Assembly: GCF_011947225.1 (NCBI RefSeq)
Contig: NZ_JAATVW010000005.1
Location: 248,001-312,000, forward strand
DNA: 64,000 nt
Direction: 5' to 3'
From: Planosporangium flavigriseum
GTDB lineage: Bacteria; Actinomycetota; Actinomycetes; Mycobacteriales; Micromonosporaceae
The notes under the pieces were generated by a model. The model was given only the letters and a program-made list of their open reading frames with translations, did not search any database and was not told the DNA's origin. Each line of letters begins with the position of its first letter. Within the stretch, counting starts at the first letter, position 1. Both the position numbers and the translations under genes were made by a program. Shown here one piece after another: positions 7,688 to 14,757 of the stretch.

Positions 7688-7903
7688 GTGCCGCCGCGTT
7701 ACCGCTACGAACAGATCGCTGACGACCTCGCCGAGCGCATCGCGTCCGGAGAGTTCGCGCCCGGCTCCAAGCTGCCCAGTCGGCGGGAACTCATCGAGCA
7801 CTACGGCGTCACCGAGCCGGTGATCGACCGGGCCATGCAAATACTGCGGATCAAGGGAATTACCGAAACATTGCCCGGCGTGGGAGTGTTCGTCGCCGAA
7901 TAG
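7688..7903 (+). CDS. Short GntR-family winged helix-turn-helix regulator
   Basis: 71 residues from the GTG at 7688 (GAGGGGA 5 bases upstream; an in-frame GTG at 7664 is possible). The protein is just the GntR DNA-binding domain: RYRYEQIADDLAERIASGEF, then PGSKLPSRRELIEHYGVTEP (recognition helix) and ETLPGVGVFVAE, the wing. There is no effector-binding domain, unlike HutC/FadR-type regulators, so ligand sensing must come from a partner, perhaps the divergent small Cys-rich proteins. Confidence 0.8.
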   Translation: MPPRYRYEQIADDLAERIASGEFAPGSKLPSRRELIEHYGVTEPVIDRAMQILRIKGITETLPGVGVFVAE

Positions 7904-7920
7904 GCAAACCGCCCCGGTTC

Positions 7921-8363
7921 AGAGTTGACCGAGGGCTTGGCACGCCGTCGATGGAGTCTGCGGGCGGCCGTTCCCGAACCCGGAGAAACTGAGCCACAGC
8001 TTGTTCAGCACCCGTTCGCCGCACGCCAGGGTCTCGATCGACCTCAGCGCTGACTGCACAGCCTTAATCCGCTGGTCTGGGAGTCAGCGCGCCGCTCGCG
8101 CTCGGCCTGCTGGCGGCGCTAGGGCGCCGGCATCGGCCGCCGCGGCGGCGAGACGCCGAAAGACGTCACCTGTCGCTGTGGCCGAGTACCGCCGCGGCCT
8201 GGTCCTCGAATTCGTCAACGGCCGAGTTTCCCCGGTACGACTGAAGCACCCGCCGTACGACCTTGATGCGGTCGGTGCTGCGAGCGCTGGTGGTGCTCGC
8301 CGACAGGTGCAAGGCCCGAAGCCGGACGACGAGAGCGGGTAGTCCGGCGTCCGGCGCGGGGGA
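7921..8363 (-). pseudogene. Degenerate, frame-disrupted gene, unrecognised
   Basis: Three coding-like blocks follow one another on the minus strand: LPALVVRLRALHLSASTTSA with RSTDRIKVVRRVLQSYRGNS and AVDEFEDQAAAVLGHSDR before a stop; a block in another frame, DVFRRLAAAAADAGALAPPA ending in a stop; then LPDQRIKAVQSALRSIETLA, CGERVLNKLWLSFSGFGN ending at a TGA near 7927. The first and third blocks resemble each other (DRIKVVRRVLQS versus QRIKAVQSALRS), hinting at a decayed duplication. The blocks abut the msrA tail copy at 8367. I cannot name the ancestor; an integrase or element gene is possible but not shown. Confidence 0.3.
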
Positions 8364-8366
8364 GGC

Positions 8367-8474
8367 TCAGCTGCTCGTGGTCTTACCGACGCCGACCGGG
8401 CAGGTCATCCCGTTAGGTCCGATTCCGTAGTACCCGTCTTTATTACGGTCAAAGTACTGCTGGTGATTTTCATG
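8367..8474 (-). pseudogene. msrA 3'-end copy A (truncated, most diverged)
   Basis: The minus strand encodes HQQYFDRNKDGYYGIGPNG, then MTCPVGVGKTTSS and a TGA at 8367-8369, clearly the C-terminal tail of MsrA (compare [31 protein letters not shown] in the intact gene at 10189-10845). No upstream MsrA sequence remains; homology ends near 8466-8474. The first recycling cysteine is Tyr here. It lies directly downstream of the vapC remnant. Confidence 0.8.
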
Positions 8475-8508
8475 GGCGTGCAGGAAGCTGCGTCGAACTG
8501 AGTCGGGC

Positions 8509-8916
8509 TTATTTCGATCCGATCAGGGTGAGCCCGTGGTGCTGGCTGAACTCCGGGTAGTCCTTGACGTTCAGGGTCGCCAGTGGGAGGCCTTCGGTGA
8601 GGCAGCACGCCGCGATCCAGGTGTCGTTGACCGGCGTAGTCCTGCCGCGCCGCTGACCCGCAGCCGCAAGTCGACCCCAGGTTTGAGCTACAGCGAGGTC
8701 ATAGCCCAACTGCACCTGACCGGACAACTAAAGTTCCGGCCGTTGCCGGTTACGCGGACCCCAGTCACGAAGCTCAGCCCACTTAGTCATCTCGCCGACC
8801 GTCACGAACGTGACGCATGTCAGCTTGCCGGCGAGGAGAGCCGACATTGGCGACGTCAACCGACCGCGAAAGCTCAACGACGCAACGTCGGTGTCGAGCA
8901 CCACATAGTCCGACAC
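8509..8916 (-). pseudogene. VapC-type PIN-domain toxin interrupted by an in-frame stop codon
   Basis: A GTG at 8916, three bases after the antitoxin stop, opens a PIN domain: YVVLDTDVAS (first acidic pair) and VTVGEMTKWAELRDWGPRNR (second acidic residue). The frame meets TAG at 8728-8730 and then continues without shift as LSGQVQLGYDLAVAQTWGRL, VNDTWIAACCLTEGLPLATL (third acidic residue) and NVKDYPEFSQHHGLTLIGSK to TAA 8509-8511. Relatives I recall have Trp near the stop position, so a single TGG to TAG change would explain it. All catalytic acids survive; a TTG directly after the TAG could restart a 72-residue C-terminal half. The toxin is probably dead, unless the amber codon is suppressed. 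Confidence 0.8.
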
Positions 8917-8919
8917 CGG

Positions 8920-9123
8920 CTACGCCATGTCTGAACGGCGAGCGGCGTAGGTAAACGCCAGGAACTCGTCCAGCTCTTCGTCGGTTTCGAAGATGCCCTC
9001 GCACACAAGGTCATCCACTGACTTGATCGGCTTCAGACCGCGTCGGCGGACCTGCTCATCGAGAGACGCGTGGGGGCGGCGTCCGGTCTGCGGCTGTTCG
9101 ATGCGTTCTGCTCCGCTCGCCAT
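8920..9123 (-). CDS. VapB-type antitoxin of the vapBC module
   Basis: 67 residues from the ATG at 9123, chosen because GAGGAGG lies just upstream (the GTG at 9129 is the alternative). Sequence MASGAERIEQPQTGRRPHAS, then RRGLKPIKSVDDLVCEGIFE and TDEELDEFLAFTYAARRSDM. The SVDDL...GIFETDEELDEFL stretch is typical of antitoxins paired with PIN toxins, whose C-terminal acidic helix blocks the toxin active site. The toxin gene follows after 3 bases but carries a nonsense codon. Confidence 0.7.
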   Translation of the reverse strand: MASGAERIEQPQTGRRPHASLDEQVRRRGLKPIKSVDDLVCEGIFETDEELDEFLAFTYAARRSDMA

Positions 9124-9176
9124 GTACACCCTCCTCGCATTCAGTCTGTCAGGTTGCGGTCCAGTTCGATGCCCCG

Positions 9177-9279
9177 TCAGGCATCGGTCTTGGCGACCCC
9201 GACCGGGCAGGTCATCCCGTTAGGCCCGATCCCGCAGTACCCACCGGGATTCTTGTCCAGGTACTGCTGGTGGTAGTCC
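9177..9279 (-). pseudogene. msrA 3'-end copy B (truncated)
   Basis: The minus strand encodes [21 protein letters not shown]-like residues, then [12 protein letters not shown] and TGA 9177-9179: the MsrA tail again. By hand alignment it differs from the intact 3' end (10189-10291) at about nine of 103 bases; a 31-base core is identical. Immediately upstream of DYHQQ the frame has TAG, so nothing but the tail is present. It separates the vapBC module from the RelE/Phd-type module. Both recycling cysteines are retained. Confidence 0.82.
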
Positions 9280-9298
9280 TACCGCTCGGGTCATATTT

Positions 9299-9817
9299 CT
9301 ACTTGGGCCTCGACATGTAGGCGCCCCACAGGTCGACGGCCTCTTGAAGGTCCAAGGCTGCGACCTCCTCCCGTTGCATGCCGACCGTGAAGATCAGTCT
9401 CTCTGCGAGCCAGTCGGGTACGGGCTGTCTAGGGGTGGGGTTCGTGGCGACGATGCCGCCCGCGGCGCGCCCGAGTTGTTCGATGACCCGGGCGAGTCTG
9501 ACAAGCTCAGGACGTGTCGGACCGGCTTCCTTGATGCGCGCTGTCGCCTCTGCGTAGACCTCCGCGTCGGCCCGTACGCCGACAGCCCATACTTCGCAGA
9601 CCTCGACCGTCTTGTCGTCGGTGATCCGATAGACGATGCGCCAGGTGTTGCGACCTACGACGAGTTTTCGGAAGCCTGTCAGTTCGCCGCCGAGCGGATA
9701 ACCGGCCTCGGGGTTCTCTTCGAGTAGTAGAACCTTCTTCAGCACCTTAGGGACCGCATCGGGGCCGATCCGCCGCAGGTCGTCGACGGCCGCTTCGGTG
9801 AAACTGACTTCGACCAT
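9299..9817 (-). CDS. RelE/ParE-family toxin with a C-terminal extension
   Basis: 172 residues, ATG start 3 bases after the antitoxin stop. Residues 1-80 have the RelE/ParE order: VSFTEAAVDDLRRIGPDAVP, LLLEENPEAGYPLGGELTGF, RKLVVGRNTWRIVYRITDDK and VEVCEVWAVGVR; the RKLVVG.R.WRIVYR strand is where the basic catalytic or binding residues of RelE-like nucleases lie. Residues 85-172 are an added helical domain ending in VPDWLAERLIFTVGMQREEV, LDLQEAVDLWGAYMSRPK, not present in canonical RelE (about 90-95 aa). The module sits between msrA tail copies B and C. The target (ribosome or gyrase) cannot be told from sequence. Confidence 0.8.
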   Translation of the reverse strand: MVEVSFTEAAVDDLRRIGPDAVPKVLKKVLLLEENPEAGYPLGGELTGFRKLVVGRNTWRIVYRITDDKTVEVCEVWAVGVRADAEVYAEATARIKEAGPTRPELVRLARVIEQLGRAAGGIVATNPTPRQPVPDWLAERLIFTVGMQREEVAALDLQEAVDLWGAYMSRPK

Positions 9818-9820
9818 CGG

Positions 9821-10129
9821 TCACTCGTCGTCTGGCAGCGCCGCCAGCGATTCGCGGGTGTGCCCGAATGCCTTGAGCACGTCATCGAGCGGGGTGCGCG
9901 CACCGTTGTCCGTCGCCGTCCGGGCGAGCACAAGAGCGAGATCCCGAAGGTCTGCTGCTGCCTCTTCGATCTCGTTGAGGCGCTGCATGCTCACCACTGC
10001 GGCGACTGCCTGATTCCGGCGCGTCACGACGACTTCGGATCCGTGCTCGGCGTCAGCAACCAGTCCAGCGACCCCCCGCTGGGTGGCTTCGCTCACGCTG
10101 ACCCGATGGGCGTCATGAAGGATGGTCAT
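9821..10129 (-). CDS. Phd/YefM-family antitoxin
   Basis: 102 residues. N-terminal DNA-binding part HRVSVSEATQRGVAGLVADA, EHGSEVVVTRRNQAVAAVVS matches the Phd/YefM fold (the V.RRN.AVAAVVS strand is characteristic), followed by a helical toxin-binding tail (RLNEIEEAAADLRDLALVLA ... HTRESLAALPDDE). ATG start with no Shine-Dalgarno; a TACATT element 6 bases upstream points to a leaderless mRNA. Direct repeats immediately upstream (10140-10158) are a likely autoregulatory site. Confidence 0.8.
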   Translation of the reverse strand: MTILHDAHRVSVSEATQRGVAGLVADAEHGSEVVVTRRNQAVAAVVSMQRLNEIEEAAADLRDLALVLARTATDNGARTPLDDVLKAFGHTRESLAALPDDE

Positions 10130-10158
10130 ATCAAAAATGTACAGAAAGATATACAGAA
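10130..10158 (-). promoter_or_regulatory. Promoter/operator of the RelE-Phd module
   Basis: An A/T-rich island in GC-rich DNA. On the plus strand TACAGAA occurs at 10140-10146 and again at 10152-10158 (12-base period, about one helical turn). Read on the minus strand, TACATT at 10141-10136 is a plausible -10 element 6 bases from the ATG. Binding by the antitoxin/toxin complex is inferred from the family. Confidence 0.5.
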
Positions 10159-10188
10159 TCGCGAGGGGTTAGCGGCCAGCTGAGCCGG

Positions 10189-10845
10189 TCAGGCTTCCGA
10201 TTTTGCGACCCCGACCGGGCAGGTCATCCCGTTAGGTCCGATTCCGCAGTACCCACCGGGGTTCTTCTCCAGGTACTGCTGGTGGTAGTCCTCGGCGTAG
10301 TAGTAAGGGCCGGCCTTCGCGATCTCGGTGGTGATCTCGCCGTACCCGGCGTCCTGCACGACCGGCGCGAACGCCTCGCGCGACGCGAGCGCCTCGGCCA
10401 ACTGCTCGTCGGTGGTGGCGTAGATGGCCGAGCGGTACTGCGTACCGATGTCGTTGCCCTGCCGCATGCCCTGGGTCGGGTCGTGGTTTTCCCAGAAGAC
10501 CTTGAGCAGCTGCCCGTACGAGATGACCGACGGGTCGAACACGACCTGCACCGCCTCGGTGTGGCCGGTCAGGCCGGAGCAGGTCTCCTCGTACGTGGGG
10601 TTGGGTGTGATGCCGCCGGCGTAGCCGACCGAGGTCGAGTAGACGCCGGGCAGCCGCCAGAAGATCCGCTCGGCGCCCCAGAAGCAGCCCATCCCGACGA
10701 TGGCCACCTGGTGACCGGCCGGCCAGGGGCCGGTGAGGGGAGTGCCCAGCACCGTGTGGCGCCCGGCCACCGGCATCGGCGTGTCCCGGCCGGGCAGCGC
10801 TTCCTCGGGGGTGGGCAGGTCGAGCTTCTTGCGACGCAGGAACAC
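10189..10845 (-). CDS. msrA: Peptide-methionine (S)-S-oxide reductase MsrA
   Basis: 218 residues. Reduces methionine-S-sulfoxide in proteins. The catalytic Cys is C54 in [13 protein letters not shown]; downstream [10 protein letters not shown], the [11 protein letters not shown] strand and [20 protein letters not shown] are diagnostic. The tail [19 protein letters not shown] supplies the two recycling cysteines (C200, C209). ATG start after GGGAGTCTGACC. The last about 100 bases are repeated twice downstream (9177-9279 and 8367-8474), so the present 3' end may have been brought in by an inserted element. A 160-base gap to the HIT gene (10846-11006) holds no gene. Confidence 0.95.
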   Translation of the reverse strand: MFLRRKKLDLPTPEEALPGRDTPMPVAGRHTVLGTPLTGPWPAGHQVAIVGMGCFWGAERIFWRLPGVYSTSVGYAGGITPNPTYEETCSGLTGHTEAVQVVFDPSVISYGQLLKVFWENHDPTQGMRQGNDIGTQYRSAIYATTDEQLAEALASREAFAPVVQDAGYGEITTEIAKAGPYYYAEDYHQQYLEKNPGGYCGIGPNGMTCPVGVAKSEA

Positions 10846-11006
10846 GGTCAGACTCCCTTCGCAGTCCCGCTCTCAAGCATGCCGCGCCGCGCTCCCGCTT
10901 GCGCGTTGCGGCAACGGTGATCAACGTAACCGCTCCGGTCACGGGCGCCGACCGCGCGGGGATCCGCGGCGGTCTGACGCTCGTGACGGCCACGGGGAGG
11001 TGACCG

Positions 11007-11429
11007 TCAGGTGAGGGCGGTGTACGCCGCCGCGATCCGCGCGGCGTACTCCGCCGCCTCTTCATCAGAGGCGTACTTGGTGCGGGGCCAGAAGAAGCCC
11101 CGCAGACCGTCGCCCTTGGTCCGCGGTACGACGTGGGTGTGCAGGTGCGGCACGGACTGCGACACTTTGTTGTTGATCGCGATGAACGTGCCGCCCGCGC
11201 CGAGCCCGCCCTCGACCGCCCCTGACAGCCGCTGGACAAAGGAGAAGTAGTCCGGCAGCACCGCGGCGGGGAGATCGGCCACGGTGACCAGGTGCTCGCG
11301 CGGCGCCACGAGCACGTGCCCCTTGAACACCGGCCGAGTGTCGAGGAAGGCAACGGCCGACGCGGTGGCCGCGACCTCGAAGGCCGGCACTGAGCCGGCG
11401 ACGACGCCGCAGAAGACACATCCCGTCAC
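11007..11429 (-). CDS. HIT-family (histidine triad) nucleotide hydrolase
   Basis: 140 residues. The triad HLHTHVV (in SVPHLHTHVVPRTKGDG) is intact, and the N-terminal CVFCGVVAGSVPAFEVAATA and VFKGHVLVAPREHLVTVADL are typical of Hint-type phosphoramidases acting on AMP-linked substrates. Start chosen at the GTG (11429), giving MTGCVFCG; an ATG at 11459 would extend it by 10 residues and would fall four bases from the divergent metB start. Confidence 0.88.
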   Translation of the reverse strand: MTGCVFCGVVAGSVPAFEVAATASAVAFLDTRPVFKGHVLVAPREHLVTVADLPAAVLPDYFSFVQRLSGAVEGGLGAGGTFIAINNKVSQSVPHLHTHVVPRTKGDGLRGFFWPRTKYASDEEAAEYAARIAAAYTALT

Positions 11430-11462
11430 GCCGATCACCGTAGCGGCGGATAGTGTCATCCC

Positions 11463-12620
11463 ATGACGAACGGTCAACGACGGCCCGGTTTCGACACCCT
11501 CGCGATCCACGCCGGGCAGGAGCCCGATCCGCGTACCGGTGCAGTTGTTCCGCCGATCTACCAGACGAGCACGTACGCCCAGGACGCGGTCGGTGATCCC
11601 CGTCTCGGGTACGAGTACAGCCGCAGCGGCAACCCGACCCGCGACGCCCTGCAGGAGTGCCTCGCCGCGCTCGAAGGCGGGCGCCGGGGCCTCGCGTTCG
11701 CCAGCGGCCTCGCCGCCGAGGACACCCTGCTGCGCACCGTCTGCCAGCCCGGCGACCACGTGGTGATCCCCGGTGACGCGTACGGCGGCACCTACCGCCT
11801 CTTCGCCCGGGTGGCCCAGCGCTGGGGCCTGGAATTCACCCCGGCCGACCTCTCCGACATCGACGCCGTTCGGGCGGCCCTCACCCCGCGTACCAAAATC
11901 ATCTGGGCCGAGACGCCCACCAATCCGCTGCTCGGCATCGCCGACATCGCCGCCCTCGGGGGCGTCGCGCACGACAACGACGCCCTGCTCGTCGTCGACA
12001 ACACGTTCGCGTCGCCGTACCTGCAGCAGCCGATCGCCCACGGCGCCGACATCGTCGTGCACTCGACCACGAAGTACGTCGGCGGCCACTCCGACGTCGT
12101 CGGCGGCGCCCTCATCGTGGCCGACTCCGCGCTCGGCGAGGAGCTTGCCTACCACCAGAACGCGATGGGCGCGATCAACGGGCCGTTCGACGCCTGGCTC
12201 ACCCTCCGCGGCGTCAAGACCCTGGGCGTACGCATGGAGCGGCACTGCGACAACGCCGAGCGCGTCGCCGAGTTCCTCCTGGGGCACGAAGCGGTCAGCG
12301 AGGTGCTCTACCCGGGACTACCCGAGCACCCCGGCCACGACGTCGCGGCCAAGCAGATGCGTCGCTTCGGGGGGATGATTAGCTTCCGGGCCGCCGGTGG
12401 CGAAGCGGCCGCGGTGGAGATCTGCAACCGGGCCAGGCTGTTCGTGCTGGGAGAGTCGCTGGGCGGCGTCGAGTCGCTCATCGAGCATCCGGGTCGGATG
12501 ACCCACGCCAGCGCCGCCGGCTCACCGCTCGAGGTGCCGGCCGACCTGGTGCGGCTGTCCGTCGGGATTGAGACGGTTGACGATCTGTTGGGCGATCTGG
12601 AACAGGCGCTCGCTCGTTAG
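11463..12620 (+). CDS. metB: Cystathionine gamma-synthase (or gamma-lyase) of the Cys/Met metabolism PLP family
   Basis: 385 residues. Fold-type I PLP enzyme: YEYSRSGNPTRDALQECLAA, FASGLAAEDTLL, VVDNTFASPYLQQPIAHGAD, and the Schiff-base lysine in VHSTTKYVGGHSDVVGG; C-terminal GGVESLIEHPGRMTHASAAG completes the family. With cbs upstream it forms the transsulfuration pair; which direction dominates cannot be told from sequence, since actinobacterial MetB has both synthase and lyase relatives. TAGTGT lies 6 bases before the ATG and no Shine-Dalgarno is seen, suggesting a leaderless mRNA. Confidence 0.9.
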   Translation: MTNGQRRPGFDTLAIHAGQEPDPRTGAVVPPIYQTSTYAQDAVGDPRLGYEYSRSGNPTRDALQECLAALEGGRRGLAFASGLAAEDTLLRTVCQPGDHVVIPGDAYGGTYRLFARVAQRWGLEFTPADLSDIDAVRAALTPRTKIIWAETPTNPLLGIADIAALGGVAHDNDALLVVDNTFASPYLQQPIAHGADIVVHSTTKYVGGHSDVVGGALIVADSALGEELAYHQNAMGAINGPFDAWLTLRGVKTLGVRMERHCDNAERVAEFLLGHEAVSEVLYPGLPEHPGHDVAAKQMRRFGGMISFRAAGGEAAAVEICNRARLFVLGESLGGVESLIEHPGRMTHASAAGSPLEVPADLVRLSVGIETVDDLLGDLEQALAR

Positions 12621-12652
12621 GGCAGTCAGGCGTTTAACTCAGGGAGGGCGCG

Positions 12653-14053
12653 ATGCTCGGCCAGGCCGGTAGGTGGGTGGGCGCCAGCGCGCGGCAGGTC
12701 GCGCGGGCGGTGCGGCGGGGTGATACCTCGGCGACCGCCGTGATCGCGGATCACCTCGACTACATCCGTCAGTACGACGGCATCGTCCGCGCGTTCCGGG
12801 AGATTCGCGCCGTGGAGGCGCTGTCCGAGGCGGAGGCCGTCGACGAGCAGCCCGAGCTGGGCAACCTGCCCCTGGCCGGGGTGCCGGTCGCGGTCAAGGA
12901 GAACACCCCGGTCGTCGGCGTGCGTACCTGGAACGGGTCGGAAGCGGCGGCGGGCCCGGTCGCCGAGCGCGACCACGAGGTCGTCCGCCGCCTGCGGGGT
13001 GCCGGCGCCATCGTGGTCGGCACGACCCGGATGCCGGAGCTCGGCCTGTTCGCCACGACCGACGACGCGAGCGCCATCACCCGCAATCCGTGGCGCACCG
13101 ACCGTACGCCCGGCGGATCGTCCGGCGGCGCTGCCGCCGCTGTCGCGGCGGGTCTGGTGCCGATCGCGCACGGCAACGACGGCTTCGGCTCGGTCCGCAT
13201 TCCCGCCGCCTGCTGCGGCATCGTCGGCATCAAGCCCGGGCGCGGCGTCGTGCCTGCCGGGATCGGTGCCACCGACTGGTTCGGCCTGGCCGAGCACGGG
13301 ATCCTCGCCACCACGGTGGCCGACGCCGCCATCGGATTCTCGGTGCTGGCCGGACGCGCGCCCGACCGGTTGGTCGAGCCGGACCGGCTGCGGGTGGCGG
13401 TGTCACTGCGCTCGCCCGTCGCGGGCGTCTTCCCGGACGCCGACGCCTGCCGCGCCGCCGGAACGGCCGCGCGCGTGCTGGTACGCCTCGGCCACGACGC
13501 CGTGCGCGCGGATCCGGCGTACCCGTTGGGGCTGGCCCGGTCCGCGTTCGCCACCTGGTTCGCTGCCGCCTACCGCGACGCCACGGAGGCCGGCCTCGAC
13601 CTGGACGCGCTGCAGCCGCGTACCCGTCGCCACGTCGCGTTGGGTGAGCGCGCCCTGCGTGCCGGCCTCGTACGCGAGCTCGACCGCGACGCGTGGCGGG
13701 AGCGCTGCCGCGACTGGTTCGCAGACGGGGCCTTCGACGTGCTCCTGACGCCCGCGCTGGCCACCGCGCCGCCGGTCGCCGCGGCCTGGCACAGCCGGTC
13801 GTGGCAGGCCAATCTGATCGCTTCCCTGCGGTACGCGCCGTACGCGGCGCCGTGGAACATCGCCGGCTTCCCGGGGATCGTCGTGCCGATGGGCGTACGA
13901 AACGACGGGCTGCCCGCCGCGGTCCAGCTCATCGGACGGCCTGGCAGTGAGCTGACCCTGCTCGGCGTGGCAGGCCAGCTCGAGGCGACCGCGCCGTGGC
14001 GGCGACACGCGCCGGGCTGGCCCCGGGTGCGGCAGCGCAGCCGGGTCGCGTGA
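12653..14053 (+). CDS. Amidase-signature family hydrolase
   Basis: 466 residues. Amidase signature: Lys of the Ser-cisSer-Lys triad in GVPVAVKENTPV (K82), TPGGSSGGAAAAVAAGLVPI (cis-Ser about S156) and the nucleophile in GNDGFGSVRIPAACCGIVG (S180); the Phe replaces a Gly common in this motif. The spacing is typical of GatA/AtzE-like amidases, but there is no gatB/gatC here, so this is a stand-alone amide hydrolase of unknown substrate. ATG preceded by GGGAGGGCGCG. The stop overlaps the start of the next gene (GTGA), implying translational coupling. Confidence 0.88.
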   Translation: MLGQAGRWVGASARQVARAVRRGDTSATAVIADHLDYIRQYDGIVRAFREIRAVEALSEAEAVDEQPELGNLPLAGVPVAVKENTPVVGVRTWNGSEAAAGPVAERDHEVVRRLRGAGAIVVGTTRMPELGLFATTDDASAITRNPWRTDRTPGGSSGGAAAAVAAGLVPIAHGNDGFGSVRIPAACCGIVGIKPGRGVVPAGIGATDWFGLAEHGILATTVADAAIGFSVLAGRAPDRLVEPDRLRVAVSLRSPVAGVFPDADACRAAGTAARVLVRLGHDAVRADPAYPLGLARSAFATWFAAAYRDATEAGLDLDALQPRTRRHVALGERALRAGLVRELDRDAWRERCRDWFADGAFDVLLTPALATAPPVAAAWHSRSWQANLIASLRYAPYAAPWNIAGFPGIVVPMGVRNDGLPAAVQLIGRPGSELTLLGVAGQLEATAPWRRHAPGWPRVRQRSRVA

Positions 14054-14757
14054 CCGGCACCGAGCCGGCGTCCGTGCGCCCCGTCGCCAGCCGCGCCACC
14101 GCGCTCATGGTCGCGACGGCCGGGGCGGCCCTGACCGATCTGGTGTGGGCGTTCACCCCGCTGGCCTCGGTGTGGTCCGTGCACGAGGCGGCCGCTCGCG
14201 GCGGTCAACTGCCCGGCGCCGTGCTCCTCGCCTCCAACGTCGGTGTCCTCGCGTTGATGGCCGTGACGCACGTGACCGCCTGGGCTCTCCTGGCCGGCTG
14301 GCTTCTTCGCGCGGAGGCCAATGCCCGGGTACTAGCTCCTGGCCAACGTCCGCCCCGCCGCACGGCGGAGGTCTGGTTCGCGCCCGCGTCCGTCGCCGGC
14401 GCGGTCGCCCGGGCCAGCCGGTGCCGGCGCCCCGCGGCGCTGGTGTGGTCGTGGTGGCTGGCCTGGCTTGCCGGAGCGGCCGCCCTGCTGGCTGGTACGG
14501 CCCTGACGTGGCCATCCGAGCTGCGCGCCATGCTGGTGCGGGTGTGGGGCGGCGCGACCGTCGACGTGGACCGGGCCGGCGAGCTGCTCGGATACCAGAT
14601 CGCCGGCCGCCTGCCCGGCGCCGTCCTGCTGCTGGCCGCGGCGGTGCTCGGGGTGGTGGCGGTCGACCGGGTGACCACGGCTCAGTACGACCGGTTCGAC
14701 GAGCTGCGGTCCTCCGAGTGCCCGCCCTCGGAGCAAATGGCACGATCGCGTACATGA
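14050..14757 (+). CDS. Multi-spanning membrane protein, DUF4328-like
   Basis: 235 residues, GTG start overlapping the amidase stop. Five or so hydrophobic segments (RATALMVATAGAALTDLVWA, LLASNVGVLALMAVTHVTAW, AALVWSWWLAWLAGAAALLA, LPGAVLLLAAAVLGVVAVDR) with intervening basic loops; W/A-rich PAALVWSWW and VDRVTTAQYDRFDE resemble DUF4328 proteins. Its function is unknown. Its stop overlaps the ATG of ilvA (ATGA), so amidase, membrane protein and ilvA form a coupled set. Confidence 0.65.
   Translation: MTGTEPASVRPVASRATALMVATAGAALTDLVWAFTPLASVWSVHEAAARGGQLPGAVLLASNVGVLALMAVTHVTAWALLAGWLLRAEANARVLAPGQRPPRRTAEVWFAPASVAGAVARASRCRRPAALVWSWWLAWLAGAAALLAGTALTWPSELRAMLVRVWGGATVDVDRAGELLGYQIAGRLPGAVLLLAAAVLGVVAVDRVTTAQYDRFDELRSSECPPSEQMARSRT

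Noticed and set aside
8367-10293. tRNA-type attachment site for the TA cassettes
   Set aside because: No tRNA-like sequence at any boundary; the repeated DNA is the msrA coding 3' end.
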